The notes below the pieces were generated by a model that worked only from the letters and a program-made list of their open reading frames with translations, made no database searches and was not told the DNA's origin. A DNA stretch of 11,212 nucleotides. Source: Thermoprotei archaeon (GTDB lineage: Archaea; Thermoproteota; Thermoprotei_A; Sulfolobales; WANQ01). The stretch spans positions 1 to 11,212 of the forward strand of contig JALWGO010000159.1 in the NCBI GenBank assembly GCA_027038805.1, given 5' to 3'. The translations under genes were made by a program, and so were the position numbers. The stretch's first letter is position 1, and every line of letters starts with the position of its first letter. Of the stretch, positions 1-7,200 are shown one piece after another.

Positions 1-1689
1 CTTTGATTCTTCAGCTGGTGTGCTTGTGAGAGCATTTACTACTTGGAGAAGCGTGTTTGCTTCAGCTCTAGCCTCATCTACCAGTGGCTTGATCTTTGCA
101 CCCATTATAACATATAATTGCTTGGCCAGATCGGTTACCTCAACATATAGTTTAACGAAGTTTAAGGCCTCTGCTAATAATCTCAGTGTATCAGCGAAAG
201 CATTTATCAATGCTTTTTGTTCGGGCGTAAATCTTGGAGCGCTAACGGTTATACTCTTCAAGTCTTCTACACTAGTATTAACAGTTCTAATGAACTCGTC
301 TATTTCTTCTTCAGCTCTACTAGCTGTTTCATAGAGTTTCTTCACAAGCGATATAACATTGTATTCTGTTGTACCCTCTTTTACCTCTATATTAGCTATG
401 ATATCGTAGAGCGTCTTTACTATCTCGTCTAAGGATACCTTTACATCTCTTGCACGCATCAAAACATTGCGGGCATACTGGGGGGTGGCTCGAATAGAGT
501 TTAATAGCTCCTTTAAGGCGTCTTCAGTGTAACGATTTGTTTCTCTAAGATAGTCTGCATAGGCTTCTAGAAGCTGCTTTTCTTTTTCTTCTAATAGTTT
601 TCTTATATTCGCTATAGCGTTTAGCTTGTCTTCAACTAGTTTCGCTAGTGTCTCAACTACTTCGAGCTTATACTTTAATATCTCGATATACTTGTCTATG
701 GGGTAATAGACTTTCATCAATGATGTAACGACTATATATGAATCGTCATCCATTCTACCAGACTGCAAGTGATCCAATGCGTCTGCTACATCTATTGATG
801 CAATAGTGTGAAGCATATCTACTATCTCAGAATCTATTACTTCATGAGTTAGCTGGAGGCTTCCAAGCTTATTGTAGACGGGCCTCATGGGCACAAAGAA
901 GAACGCGTAGAATGGGTTCTCATAGGATTTGCCAAAGGTTTCAACAACCCAGCGGTTCTTTCTAGGACTTAAGAGAAAGCCTAGCTCCTTTAAAGCTATA
1001 TAGCCAGCTATCTTTACGTTAGGGTCATCTGCTTCTACTGGGAGAATACTTAAGCCGACTATGGGTATACTTGCCCCTGCGTGTTTTCTAAGGTGTCTTG
1101 CAAAGTCTACTACTATACCACTACCTGTTCCACCACCAAGCCCGAATACTATCACCGATATATTGGAGCCGGGGTTTCTTACGAGTGTATCCTTGTATTC
1201 CTCTATCATACGCTTTATGGTCTCGAGTTGATAGTAGTTTAAGGCGTAGATGCTTTTAGATAGAGACCTCTTCCTAGCAACGCCTCCAGCTAGTGGGGGA
1301 ATCTCTATTGAGGTTGTAACAATAGGCTTATAATTTTCTCTTGAAATATCTACTCCATCCATTCTTAGAAAGTCCGGGTACTTAGAGTATATGAAGTCGA
1401 ACATTGCTTCAGGTGAAGGAAACTTAACCGATTGCGCTATAACCTTTATCCTAGTAGGCGTTATCCCCTTCTGAACAAGCTCCCTCATAACTATGTCTTT
1501 TGTCGTTAAAAGCCTCCTAATATCACCGTCGGCTACATCTAGGGCTAATAGAGATATGTGTAGGTCTTCTGTTTTAGCAAGTCTATCCAATACTCTAGGG
1601 TCTTTAAGATAAGTTTCAACAACGTTTGTACCAGCACCACCTAGTCCTATGGGGTGGAGAGTCGCGAAAACCCTTGATAAATAACTCAA
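1..1689 (-). CDS. Tubulin/FtsZ-superfamily GTPase with long helical C-terminal extension (C-terminus cut by window edge)
   Basis: Translating the minus strand from TTG at 1689 gives 563 residues with no stop before the window edge. Seen: an N-terminal glycine-rich nucleotide loop GLGGAGTN (residues 15-22), the tubulin signature GLGGGTGSG (183-191), and a T7-like loop SIDVAD (298-303) keeping both aspartates of the FtsZ NxDxxD motif, which complete the GTPase site of the next subunit in a filament. Residues about 335-563 are charged and helical, unlike the short FtsZ tail. In-frame codons upstream run back to a TAA without ATG or GTG, so TTG is the only start; GGGTG lies just ahead. It follows the membrane coiled-coil gene by 64 bases, so co-transcription is likely. 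Family knowledge: the superfamily polymerises with GTP; non-canonical members (Tubulin_2/FtsZ-like) are tied to membrane remodelling. The exact subfamily is inferred; it is not a standard FtsZ1/FtsZ2 or CetZ. Confidence 0.87.
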   Translation of the reverse strand, partial: MSYLSRVFATLHPIGLGGAGTNVVETYLKDPRVLDRLAKTEDLHISLLALDVADGDIRRLLTTKDIVMRELVQKGITPTRIKVIAQSVKFPSPEAMFDFIYSKYPDFLRMDGVDISRENYKPIVTTSIEIPPLAGGVARKRSLSKSIYALNYYQLETIKRMIEEYKDTLVRNPGSNISVIVFGLGGGTGSGIVVDFARHLRKHAGASIPIVGLSILPVEADDPNVKIAGYIALKELGFLLSPRKNRWVVETFGKSYENPFYAFFFVPMRPVYNKLGSLQLTHEVIDSEIVDMLHTIASIDVADALDHLQSGRMDDDSYIVVTSLMKVYYPIDKYIEILKYKLEVVETLAKLVEDKLNAIANIRKLLEEKEKQLLEAYADYLRETNRYTEDALKELLNSIRATPQYARNVLMRARDVKVSLDEIVKTLYDIIANIEVKEGTTEYNVISLVKKLYETASRAEEEIDEFIRTVNTSVEDLKSITVSAPRFTPEQKALINAFADTLRLLAEALNFVKLYVEVTDLAKQLYVIMGAKIKPLVDEARAEANTLLQVVNALTSTPAEESK

Positions 1690-1753
1690 AGCACTACACC
1701 CTTTCCTATTCTCTTAAAACCCCCTTGGTAGTATTTGATTAAAATCTCCTACC

Positions 1754-2689
1754 TTATATACTTGCCTTAGCCTTCTCAATGATATCTCTTAGCTCGCTTC
1801 CAAGCCTCTTATCAAGTTTCTCCACTCTTACGCTCAGCGCTTCTAGATCAGCTGTTATACTATGTAGTTTTTCTTCAAGCATTTTCGCTTTACCAGTTGC
1901 TCGGAGCCACATCACTATACCTACTATCACTATTATACCCAATCCCCCCATTATCATATAGTAGAGTGATTTCTCTCCCTCCGGGGGCTTTAATACTGGT
2001 TTATTTGGTATAGTGTTTAGTAGATCTCTTGCCTGCTCTACGAGCCCAGTATTTGCTAGTCTCTCGGCTTCATCTATAATTGATTTAACCATGTTAAGCC
2101 ATGTCTCATCTGCTCCCTCTGTTTGAAGGAGGGTCTTCTTCTCATTCAATAACTTACGGTATTCTTCTATTACCTCGTCTATCACCTCGTAGGTCTTAGC
2201 ATCTATGGGATTACCAGGATTATTTTCATAGAAGACCTTGATGACACTCATCTTTACGGGGAAGTGCAGGGTGAGCCCATCAACTGTTCGCGTTGTAACT
2301 ATTTCTGGTATCTCGCCTACAAGTGTAAGCTTTATCCTCCCGCCAGGATTAGCTATTATCACTATTCCCGTTTTATCACTAGTATAATTCCATTTAACGT
2401 TAACAGCCTCGTCTACCGTGAATAATTGTCCACCCTTATACTGTGCTAAATCCGTTGCAACAATAACCTTTACGTTTGGTGGAGTTTTTTCACCCATAGT
2501 TATCTCTACTGTAGCCTTGTAGGCCTTCCCAGCTAAGAGGTAAGGTGTCTCTACCTTTGGACCCTCATAATAGTATAGCTCGAATTTTGAGACACTAATA
2601 CCGTCTCCCTGAGCAAGAGCGTAGAGAGGAAGTACTAGCGACGCAGCTATTATTCCCAGTAATATAATGGTTTTTAACATCTTAATCAT
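1754..2689 (-). CDS. Signal-peptide, single-pass membrane protein with cytoplasmic coiled-coil tail; putative partner of the FtsZ-like GTPase
   Basis: Family not recognised, but the topology is clear (numbering from ATG at 2689, 311 aa). Residues 3-26 form a signal peptide with lysines, a hydrophobic run and an ALA cleavage site before QGDG. Residues about 27-160 look like an extracellular beta-rich domain; about 165-230 are charged helices; 242-262 is a transmembrane helix (YYMIMGGLGIIVIVGIVMWL) followed by positive residues; 267-311 is a leucine/valine heptad coiled coil predicted to lie in the cytoplasm. The frame is open to GTG 2704, but that codon is part of the GAGGTG ribosome binding site (2702-2707), so GTG 2692 or ATG 2689 is preferred. 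The FtsZ-like GTPase follows on the same strand. Inference: an envelope sensor or anchor that recruits the GTPase to the membrane. No cysteines or catalytic motifs were seen. Confidence 0.85.
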   Translation of the reverse strand: MIKMLKTIILLGIIAASLVLPLYALAQGDGISVSKFELYYYEGPKVETPYLLAGKAYKATVEITMGEKTPPNVKVIVATDLAQYKGGQLFTVDEAVNVKWNYTSDKTGIVIIANPGGRIKLTLVGEIPEIVTTRTVDGLTLHFPVKMSVIKVFYENNPGNPIDAKTYEVIDEVIEEYRKLLNEKKTLLQTEGADETWLNMVKSIIDEAERLANTGLVEQARDLLNTIPNKPVLKPPEGEKSLYYMIMGGLGIIVIVGIVMWLRATGKAKMLEEKLHSITADLEALSVRVEKLDKRLGSELRDIIEKAKASI

Positions 2690-2701
2690 CACAGCATATA
2701 A

Positions 2702-2724
2702 CACCTCTAGAAAATAATTATATG
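2702..2724 (-). promoter_or_regulatory. TATA box and ribosome binding site of the membrane-protein/FtsZ-like unit
   Basis: On the minus strand, CATATAATTATTTT (2724-2711) resembles an archaeal TATA box and GAGGTG (2707-2702) a ribosome binding site 9-12 bases before the likely start. The two are close, so either the transcript has a very short leader and starts near 2694, or a more distant TATA element is used. Confidence 0.45.
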
Positions 2725-2766
2725 GTAGAGGAATTAATAGTTTAGGCTAAAAACAAGGGGTACCAA

Positions 2767-2774
2767 TGTATACT
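2767..2774 (+). promoter_or_regulatory. Possible TATA box of the radical SAM operon
   Basis: TGTATACT is centred about 27 bases before the GTG start at 2797, the spacing expected for a leaderless archaeal transcript. The GAGGT at 2789-2793 is only 3 bases from the start, too close for a normal ribosome binding site, which also favours leaderless translation. The match to a TATA consensus is weak. Confidence 0.3.
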
Positions 2775-2796
2775 CTCCCACAAGGTATGAGGTACA

Positions 2797-3744
2797 GTGA
2801 GCAAGCATAGAAAAGGGAGCTCCTATATCGGTAGGGGTATGGTGTTAACAGTATTTGATCCCTGGAATAATCCATTGTGTACTTGTCCATTCAAGTATAG
2901 CCTACACCCCTATACTGGCTGTAGCCACCAGTGCTTGTACTGTTATGCTACAAGCTACATTAGGGTTAGGAAGAGTATTCCTAAGAAGAACTTTATTCAA
3001 AGACTACTACGTGATCTTGAGAGAGCGGATCCACGTATACTCATTAGTATGAGTAATAGTAGTGACCCCTACCCACCAGAAGAAAAAGAATACATGCTCA
3101 CGAGGAAAACCCTTGAGATACTATTGCCGAGAGGATTCAAGGTACTAGTAGTAACGAAGGGATCTCTTGTCTCCAGAGACAAGGACTTATTGTCTAAGGG
3201 TAACGCTGCTGTAACCATGACTATAACTACTCTAGACGAGTCTTTAGCCAAGAAGCTAGAACCCAATGCCCCTCCACCCCACGATAGGATTAGGGCTCTA
3301 AGAGAACTAATTGAACACGGCGTACCCGTAGGGGTTAGAGTTGACCCAATAATACCTTATGTAAACGATGACGAAGAGATGATAAGGGAACTAGTTGAAA
3401 CACTAGCCTCCATAGGAGTAGGCTTTATCGTTACCTCGACATATAAGGCTAGACCAGACAACTTGAAGAGGATGAAGGAGGCTTTCCCCGAAATAGCTGC
3501 TAAGCTAGATAAACTATACCGTGTTGAAGGCACATGGATTAGAGGGTACTGGTACCTACCCTTAGAGCTTAGGAAGAAGCTATTAAAACCAGTAATAGAA
3601 GCTGCTAGAAGGCATGGCTTAGAATACGCTACTTGTAGAGAAGGATTAACGAGTAAGGAATGGTTTAATGCTAGGTCATGTGATGGAACACACTTAATAC
3701 CCTTAAGGATAACGCCTAAGAAGAAAACACTCCTAGACCTATAA
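2797..3744 (+). CDS. SplB-like radical SAM protein
   Basis: 315 aa. The radical SAM cluster motif is GCSHQCLYCY, with CxxxCxxC at C42, C46 and C49, ligands of the 4Fe-4S cluster that cleaves S-adenosylmethionine. The surrounding PYTGCSHxCxYCYA wording and the later SNSSDPYPPEE, VVTKGS and RVDPIIPY blocks are typical of the COG1533 (SplB-like) group. Two further cysteines lie at 28 and 30 and two near the end (280, 295), which might bind a second cluster or a metal. Despite the SplB label, archaeal members are not shown to be spore photoproduct lyases and the substrate is unknown. The frame is closed by TGA just upstream of GTG 2797; an internal ATG at 2839 would still keep all motifs. A second radical SAM gene starts 29 bases downstream, suggesting an operon. 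Confidence 0.88.
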   Translation: MSKHRKGSSYIGRGMVLTVFDPWNNPLCTCPFKYSLHPYTGCSHQCLYCYATSYIRVRKSIPKKNFIQRLLRDLERADPRILISMSNSSDPYPPEEKEYMLTRKTLEILLPRGFKVLVVTKGSLVSRDKDLLSKGNAAVTMTITTLDESLAKKLEPNAPPPHDRIRALRELIEHGVPVGVRVDPIIPYVNDDEEMIRELVETLASIGVGFIVTSTYKARPDNLKRMKEAFPEIAAKLDKLYRVEGTWIRGYWYLPLELRKKLLKPVIEAARRHGLEYATCREGLTSKEWFNARSCDGTHLIPLRITPKKKTLLDL

Positions 3745-3773
3745 GACCTTAAGGATATGGAGACTGATACGAG

Positions 3774-5294
3774 TTGAGGAGAAACAAGCCCTGGATTGGC
3801 GAAAAGAATGCTGTTTATAAGAAGGTTACCCGCGGATACCTTCGAATAGGCTTAGTCTATCCTAGTACTTATCAGGTAAGCATATCTAGTCTAGCAGTAA
3901 ACCTACTATACTATCTATTGAATAGCTTTGAGGAAGTATATGCTGAGAGAATAGTATTAGAGTCTAGTCCCAAGAGCATAGAGACGGGTTCACATATGAG
4001 GGAATTTGATGCACTCTTATTCTCTGCTCACTTTGAACTAGTTTACCCAGATATCTTGAAGATAATTAGGGAAGCAAATATACCATTATATGCTCGTGAC
4101 AGAGTCAATGAATACCCTGTACTAGTTGTAGGGGGTCCAGCGGTCTCAGCAAACCCAGAGCCTCTTGCAGATTTCTTTGACGTAATAGTTGTTGGGGAAG
4201 CAGAGCCAGTAATCCCTAAACTAGTTGAAAGCCTCTTAGAATACCACGATGATAAAAGGAAACTATTAGAAGAATTGTTTGGAGAAGAAGGCTTCTACAT
4301 ACCCATCTATGGCAAACACGTGGTTAGGAAGGCTTGGGTTAGAGACCTAGACGATGCCTTTCACCCAATAGAAGAGATACAAAACATTGACGTTGAACCA
4401 ATATATGGTCGCGGATACATGGTTGAAGTAAGCCGTGGATGCCTTCGTAGATGCAGTTTCTGCCTTGAAGGACACGTCATGTTGCCTAAAAGAGATAGGA
4501 GTTTCCCCAAGGTAAAGAGGCTTGTAGAAGAAGGCTTAGAGGCTAATGGTCTTAAACGAGTAATATTCTATTCACTCAGTTTCTTCGACCATAGAGATGC
4601 TGATAGAATACTAGAATATACTGTTGAAGACCTAGGAGTTGAAGCAAGTATACCTAGTCTTAGACCAGATACACTGAATGATTATAGACTAGAATTAATA
4701 GTGAGGGCTGGTCAAAAGACTTTAACTATTGCGCCAGAAACCCTTAGTCCCCGTATAGCGAGAGTTCTAGGCAAAGGCTTTACCTATGATTATATAAGAG
4801 AGTTATCTGTTAAAGCATTATCAATGGGTTTAAAGATAAAATATTATTTCATAATAGGGGTTCCAGGAGAAAAGAGAGAAGACATTGAAGCAATACCGAG
4901 ACTAGTAAACCAAGTAGTAAAGGAGACGGGGATTAGAGCCCCCGAGTCAATCCGGCTTTCAGTAAACCCCTTGATACCCAAGCCCCACACACCCCTCCAG
5001 ACGATAGGTCTTGAAGACCCGGGCATCTTGCGTGAGAAGATAAGGCTTATTGAGAAAGGTCTTCCAAAACCAGTAGCGGTAATGGATTCTTATCCGCCTA
5101 AATGGGCTGTTATTCAAGCAGCAATAGCATTGGCTGATAGAAGTATTTCCAAGACGCTTGCAGAGTGGAGTATGCTTAGTGGAGGATTGGGGGCATGGCG
5201 GAGAGCTGTTAAGAGAACCAATTATAGCCTAGACTACGTGTTCAAGTCTAGAACTCCACCTTATCCGTGGAGCCATATAATAGTATCTCCATAG
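3774..5294 (+). CDS. B12-binding-domain radical SAM protein (COG1032-like)
   Basis: 506 aa from TTG 3774, the first usable start, with GGAG 11 bases ahead. Residues about 20-150 form a Rossmann-like B12-binding-type domain (RIGLVYPSTYQVSISSL, then VVGGPAVSANPEPLADFFDV, then IVVGEAEPV). The radical SAM core follows with SRGCLRRCSFC, cysteines C223, C227 and C230. Later blocks, APETLSPRIARVLGKG and FIIGVPGE, are standard for COG1032 proteins. The DxHxxG cobalamin-ligand motif of classical B12 proteins is not evident, so any cobalamin would be bound base-off without that histidine, or not at all. Members include methyltransferases and methylthiotransferase relatives; the substrate here cannot be named. 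It is cotranscribed with the SplB-like gene, and ends 13 bases from a convergent gene. Confidence 0.87.
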   Translation: MRRNKPWIGEKNAVYKKVTRGYLRIGLVYPSTYQVSISSLAVNLLYYLLNSFEEVYAERIVLESSPKSIETGSHMREFDALLFSAHFELVYPDILKIIREANIPLYARDRVNEYPVLVVGGPAVSANPEPLADFFDVIVVGEAEPVIPKLVESLLEYHDDKRKLLEELFGEEGFYIPIYGKHVVRKAWVRDLDDAFHPIEEIQNIDVEPIYGRGYMVEVSRGCLRRCSFCLEGHVMLPKRDRSFPKVKRLVEEGLEANGLKRVIFYSLSFFDHRDADRILEYTVEDLGVEASIPSLRPDTLNDYRLELIVRAGQKTLTIAPETLSPRIARVLGKGFTYDYIRELSVKALSMGLKIKYYFIIGVPGEKREDIEAIPRLVNQVVKETGIRAPESIRLSVNPLIPKPHTPLQTIGLEDPGILREKIRLIEKGLPKPVAVMDSYPPKWAVIQAAIALADRSISKTLAEWSMLSGGLGAWRRAVKRTNYSLDYVFKSRTPPYPWSHIIVSP

Positions 5295-5307
5295 CCTCTC
5301 TGGGATT

Positions 5308-6237
5308 CTACATTGTTATCTTTTCTTCACTTCCACGGCTAACACATGGTAGTATTGCTTCCCACGCCTTATCGAATCCTACTGTAACTCCAGCTATGCT
5401 TAATCCAACTTGCTTCTTATCTCCGGTTTTACGTATAATGATTTGTCCACGTATATTCTTTAACAAGTCTACTAGTTTTTGCTGCGCTGTCTCAGGGTCT
5501 TTGCTGCAAAGCAGTGAGAACTGGGTTAACGCTATTCGTGCTAAATCGGCACAATTGCCGCTAACCCGGCCATAGCTCATACAGGCTATTATTGTGGTGT
5601 CTACTATGAAGTCTATTAGCTCTATGGGTAGTAGCTGGTTTGGATAAGCTTTAGCGAGGAGCCGGATATAAGAGTATGGTATGCCGTTGTCTCCTTCAAC
5701 TACGAAGAGCTTTGCTATCCTTTTATGTACCTCTAGGCTTCTAATTGGAGAGCACTCGGTTAGAACTGTTGTAAGGGCTAGGAATTCTCCCGGGCTACGT
5801 AGATAGGTATCATATAACATCCCGGCTAATACTTCTAGTTTCCTATCGTCAGCATTCCTCAACATACTGTCTATTAATTTACAGTTAACTCCACCAGGCT
5901 CTGTTAACTCTTCTTCTAACTTAACAGCCCATGTATAAGAGTCTTCAACCCTAGACGAAAGTCCACCGAGTTTTTCTGGAAAGAACTCGGGCAACAAGTT
6001 AACTAATAGGATAACGATTAAGAGTACTCCAGCTATAATACTTGAAATAATTGCAGTATAATCATATCCTAAGGCAAAGGCAACGATGGAGTAGAAGGTT
6101 AAGCCCCCTATAACTGGTAAGAGAATGTAACCATACCACGACTTCTCAAATAGGAATCCCTTACTACTCCTAACATAATATGCTAGTATGAGGAGGCCTA
6201 CGAGGAATCCCAGAGATGCTAGTGAAGCCTGATCCAG
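5308..6237 (-). CDS. Three-helix membrane protein with helical soluble domain; probable CTG start
   Basis: Family not recognised. A conventional call would begin at TTG 5997 (229 aa), but the frame stays open for 80 more codons to a TAG at 6243-6241, and those codons encode three hydrophobic segments: residues 5-22, 36-56 and 61-82 (numbering from CTG 6237, 309 aa). No ATG, GTG or TTG lies in that stretch. A strong GGAGGGG ends 7 bases before CTG 6237, so CTG initiation fits best; a sequencing frameshift is the alternative. The soluble part (about 83-309) is mostly helical, ends in a short beta-like VGLSIAGVTVGFD block, and contains six cysteines (residues about 118, 161, 218, 228, 245 and 298). 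It follows the 123-aa gene by 31 bases, suggesting one operon. Function unknown. Confidence 0.72.
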   Translation of the reverse strand: MDQASLASLGFLVGLLILAYYVRSSKGFLFEKSWYGYILLPVIGGLTFYSIVAFALGYDYTAIISSIIAGVLLIVILLVNLLPEFFPEKLGGLSSRVEDSYTWAVKLEEELTEPGGVNCKLIDSMLRNADDRKLEVLAGMLYDTYLRSPGEFLALTTVLTECSPIRSLEVHKRIAKLFVVEGDNGIPYSYIRLLAKAYPNQLLPIELIDFIVDTTIIACMSYGRVSGNCADLARIALTQFSLLCSKDPETAQQKLVDLLKNIRGQIIIRKTGDKKQVGLSIAGVTVGFDKAWEAILPCVSRGSEEKITM

Positions 6238-6244
6238 ACTCTAT

Positions 6245-6251
6245 CCCCTCC
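6245..6251 (-). promoter_or_regulatory. Strong ribosome binding site that decides the CTG start
   Basis: GGAGGGG on the minus strand at 6251-6245 is followed by a 7-base spacer and CTG at 6237-6235. It is among the best ribosome binding sites in the window and has no ATG, GTG or TTG at proper distance in the downstream frame. Confidence 0.6.
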
Positions 6252-6268
6252 AAGGCTCCTTGTATCCT

Positions 6269-6640
6269 CTAATTTATGGGGAGTTTACCACCCCTCAATC
6301 TTATAATACCCCACGTCTGGGCTGCTTCAAGCAGCCATCCGGCTAGGATTCTAGCTAGGCGACGCCTAGCTTCTTCTGGGTCTAGTTCTATTCCAAGTGT
6401 TTCCTCTAAAGACTTTACCGCTGTTTCCACATCAATTCTATCGAGAAAGTATTCTTCGAGGCGGTCTAATACCTCTAAGAGGTTTAAAGCTTGTTCTAAG
6501 ACCATTCTCCGAATATAGTCGAAGTCCTTGTTCTCAAGCATAGCCTTCTCTACTAGGTCTTCTCTCCCCTTCTCTCTAGCCAACTCCCAATAACGGAATA
6601 ATGGCTCATAGTCTGAGACTATGGTGCCAGTAGCAAACAT
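6269..6640 (-). CDS. Small helical hypothetical protein (123 aa)
   Basis: Family not recognised. The 123-residue product from ATG 6640 is rich in glutamate, arginine and leucine and almost entirely helical by composition, with no cysteine, signal peptide or membrane segment, so it is probably cytoplasmic. The middle (ALNLLEVLDRLEEYFLDRID, residues about 51-70) is amphipathic and could form a helical hairpin with the later EEARRRLARILAGWLLEAAQ segment. It lies 83 bases after the HTH regulator gene and 31 bases before the three-helix membrane protein, all on one strand, so the three are likely cotranscribed. A complex with the membrane protein is possible but only inferred from position. Upstream bases are purine-rich (GGAAGAAAAG) rather than a clear ribosome binding site. 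Confidence 0.75.
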   Translation of the reverse strand: MFATGTIVSDYEPLFRYWELAREKGREDLVEKAMLENKDFDYIRRMVLEQALNLLEVLDRLEEYFLDRIDVETAVKSLEETLGIELDPEEARRRLARILAGWLLEAAQTWGIIRLRGGKLPIN

Positions 6641-6723
6641 TGGGAGTCTTTTCTTCCTTTCTTCTCCGCTAATAGTGTATCCCTCTCAACGCGTTATCTT
6701 AACAAGACCTACAATATAGTATT

Positions 6724-7086
6724 TTACATGTAGTTTCTTATATACTCTCCTAGATACTCGTACAACGCCTTCACGATACTCTGAAACTCTCTATCACCCA
6801 ACACGTCTACACCATTAGCGGAAACATATTCCAATAATTCTTCTATACCATAGGCTAGATCCTCTAATATTATAGTATAAGCTCTCACATGTTCTCCTGG
6901 ATCTAGGATACGGAAGAGCTTCCTAATAGTATCATCGCTTGGATGCATTTTCCCATTCATATACTTTGATATCGCGGCAGGGCTTACTCCAAGCTCTTCT
7001 GCTAGCTCTTTAGCTGATCTACGAGACAGTGCTAGTTCTATTAGCTTGAGCCTAGCCTCCTTGCTGAGCAAGTGGATAAACCTCAT
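6724..7086 (-). CDS. HTH (Xre/Cro-like) transcriptional regulator
   Basis: 120 aa from ATG 7086. Residues about 24-45 (AKELAEELGVSPAAISKYMNGK) are a clear helix-turn-helix of the Cro/Xre type: the ELA, GVS and ISKYMNGK spacing matches the recognition helix and the following turn. The C-terminal half (about 60-120) is helical and acidic, a probable dimerisation region. A run of six G residues (7102-7097) lies about ten bases ahead of the start, a possible ribosome binding site. The gene is first in a minus-strand run of three and divergent from the MDR oxidoreductase at 7201, an arrangement common for a regulator and its target. Which genes it controls is inferred, not shown. It is small enough to bind DNA alone; no ligand domain is apparent. 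Confidence 0.85.
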   Translation of the reverse strand: MRFIHLLSKEARLKLIELALSRRSAKELAEELGVSPAAISKYMNGKMHPSDDTIRKLFRILDPGEHVRAYTIILEDLAYGIEELLEYVSANGVDVLGDREFQSIVKALYEYLGEYIRNYM

Positions 7087-7200
7087 CTTAGCTTAACCCC
7101 CCGGTTACGCCTAAAGAAACTAGTTTATTATCGCCCCCACCCTAATAACTCCTAGGACCCAAGGCCAGGATAGTCTTCCACCATAGAAGGGTGCTAGGTT
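7087..7200. promoter_or_regulatory. Divergent promoter region between HTH regulator and MDR oxidoreductase
   Basis: 114 bases shared by two divergent genes. On the minus strand AATAAACT near 7129-7122 could be the TATA box of the regulator. On the plus strand no convincing TATA box sits 25-45 bases before GTG 7201, though GGGTG (7190-7194) is a usable ribosome binding site. The imperfect inverted pair TCCTAGG/CCAGGA (about 7149-7171) is a weak operator candidate. Confidence 0.35.

Noticed and set aside
217..432. Plus-strand open frames over 20-432
   Set aside because: They lie opposite the FtsZ-like gene, whose minus-strand frame is continuous and carries family motifs; the plus-strand products have no recognisable features.
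2679..2692. GTGATGA at the start of the membrane-protein gene as a box C
   Set aside because: No CTGA downstream within guide-RNA range; it is the start-codon context.
5267..5575. Plus-strand frame of 102 codons
   Set aside because: It covers the end of the radical SAM gene and lies opposite the membrane-protein gene; composition is that of an antisense shadow.
6276..6518. Plus-strand frame of 80 codons opposite the 123-aa gene
   Set aside because: Serine and arginine-rich antisense shadow without its own ribosome binding site.
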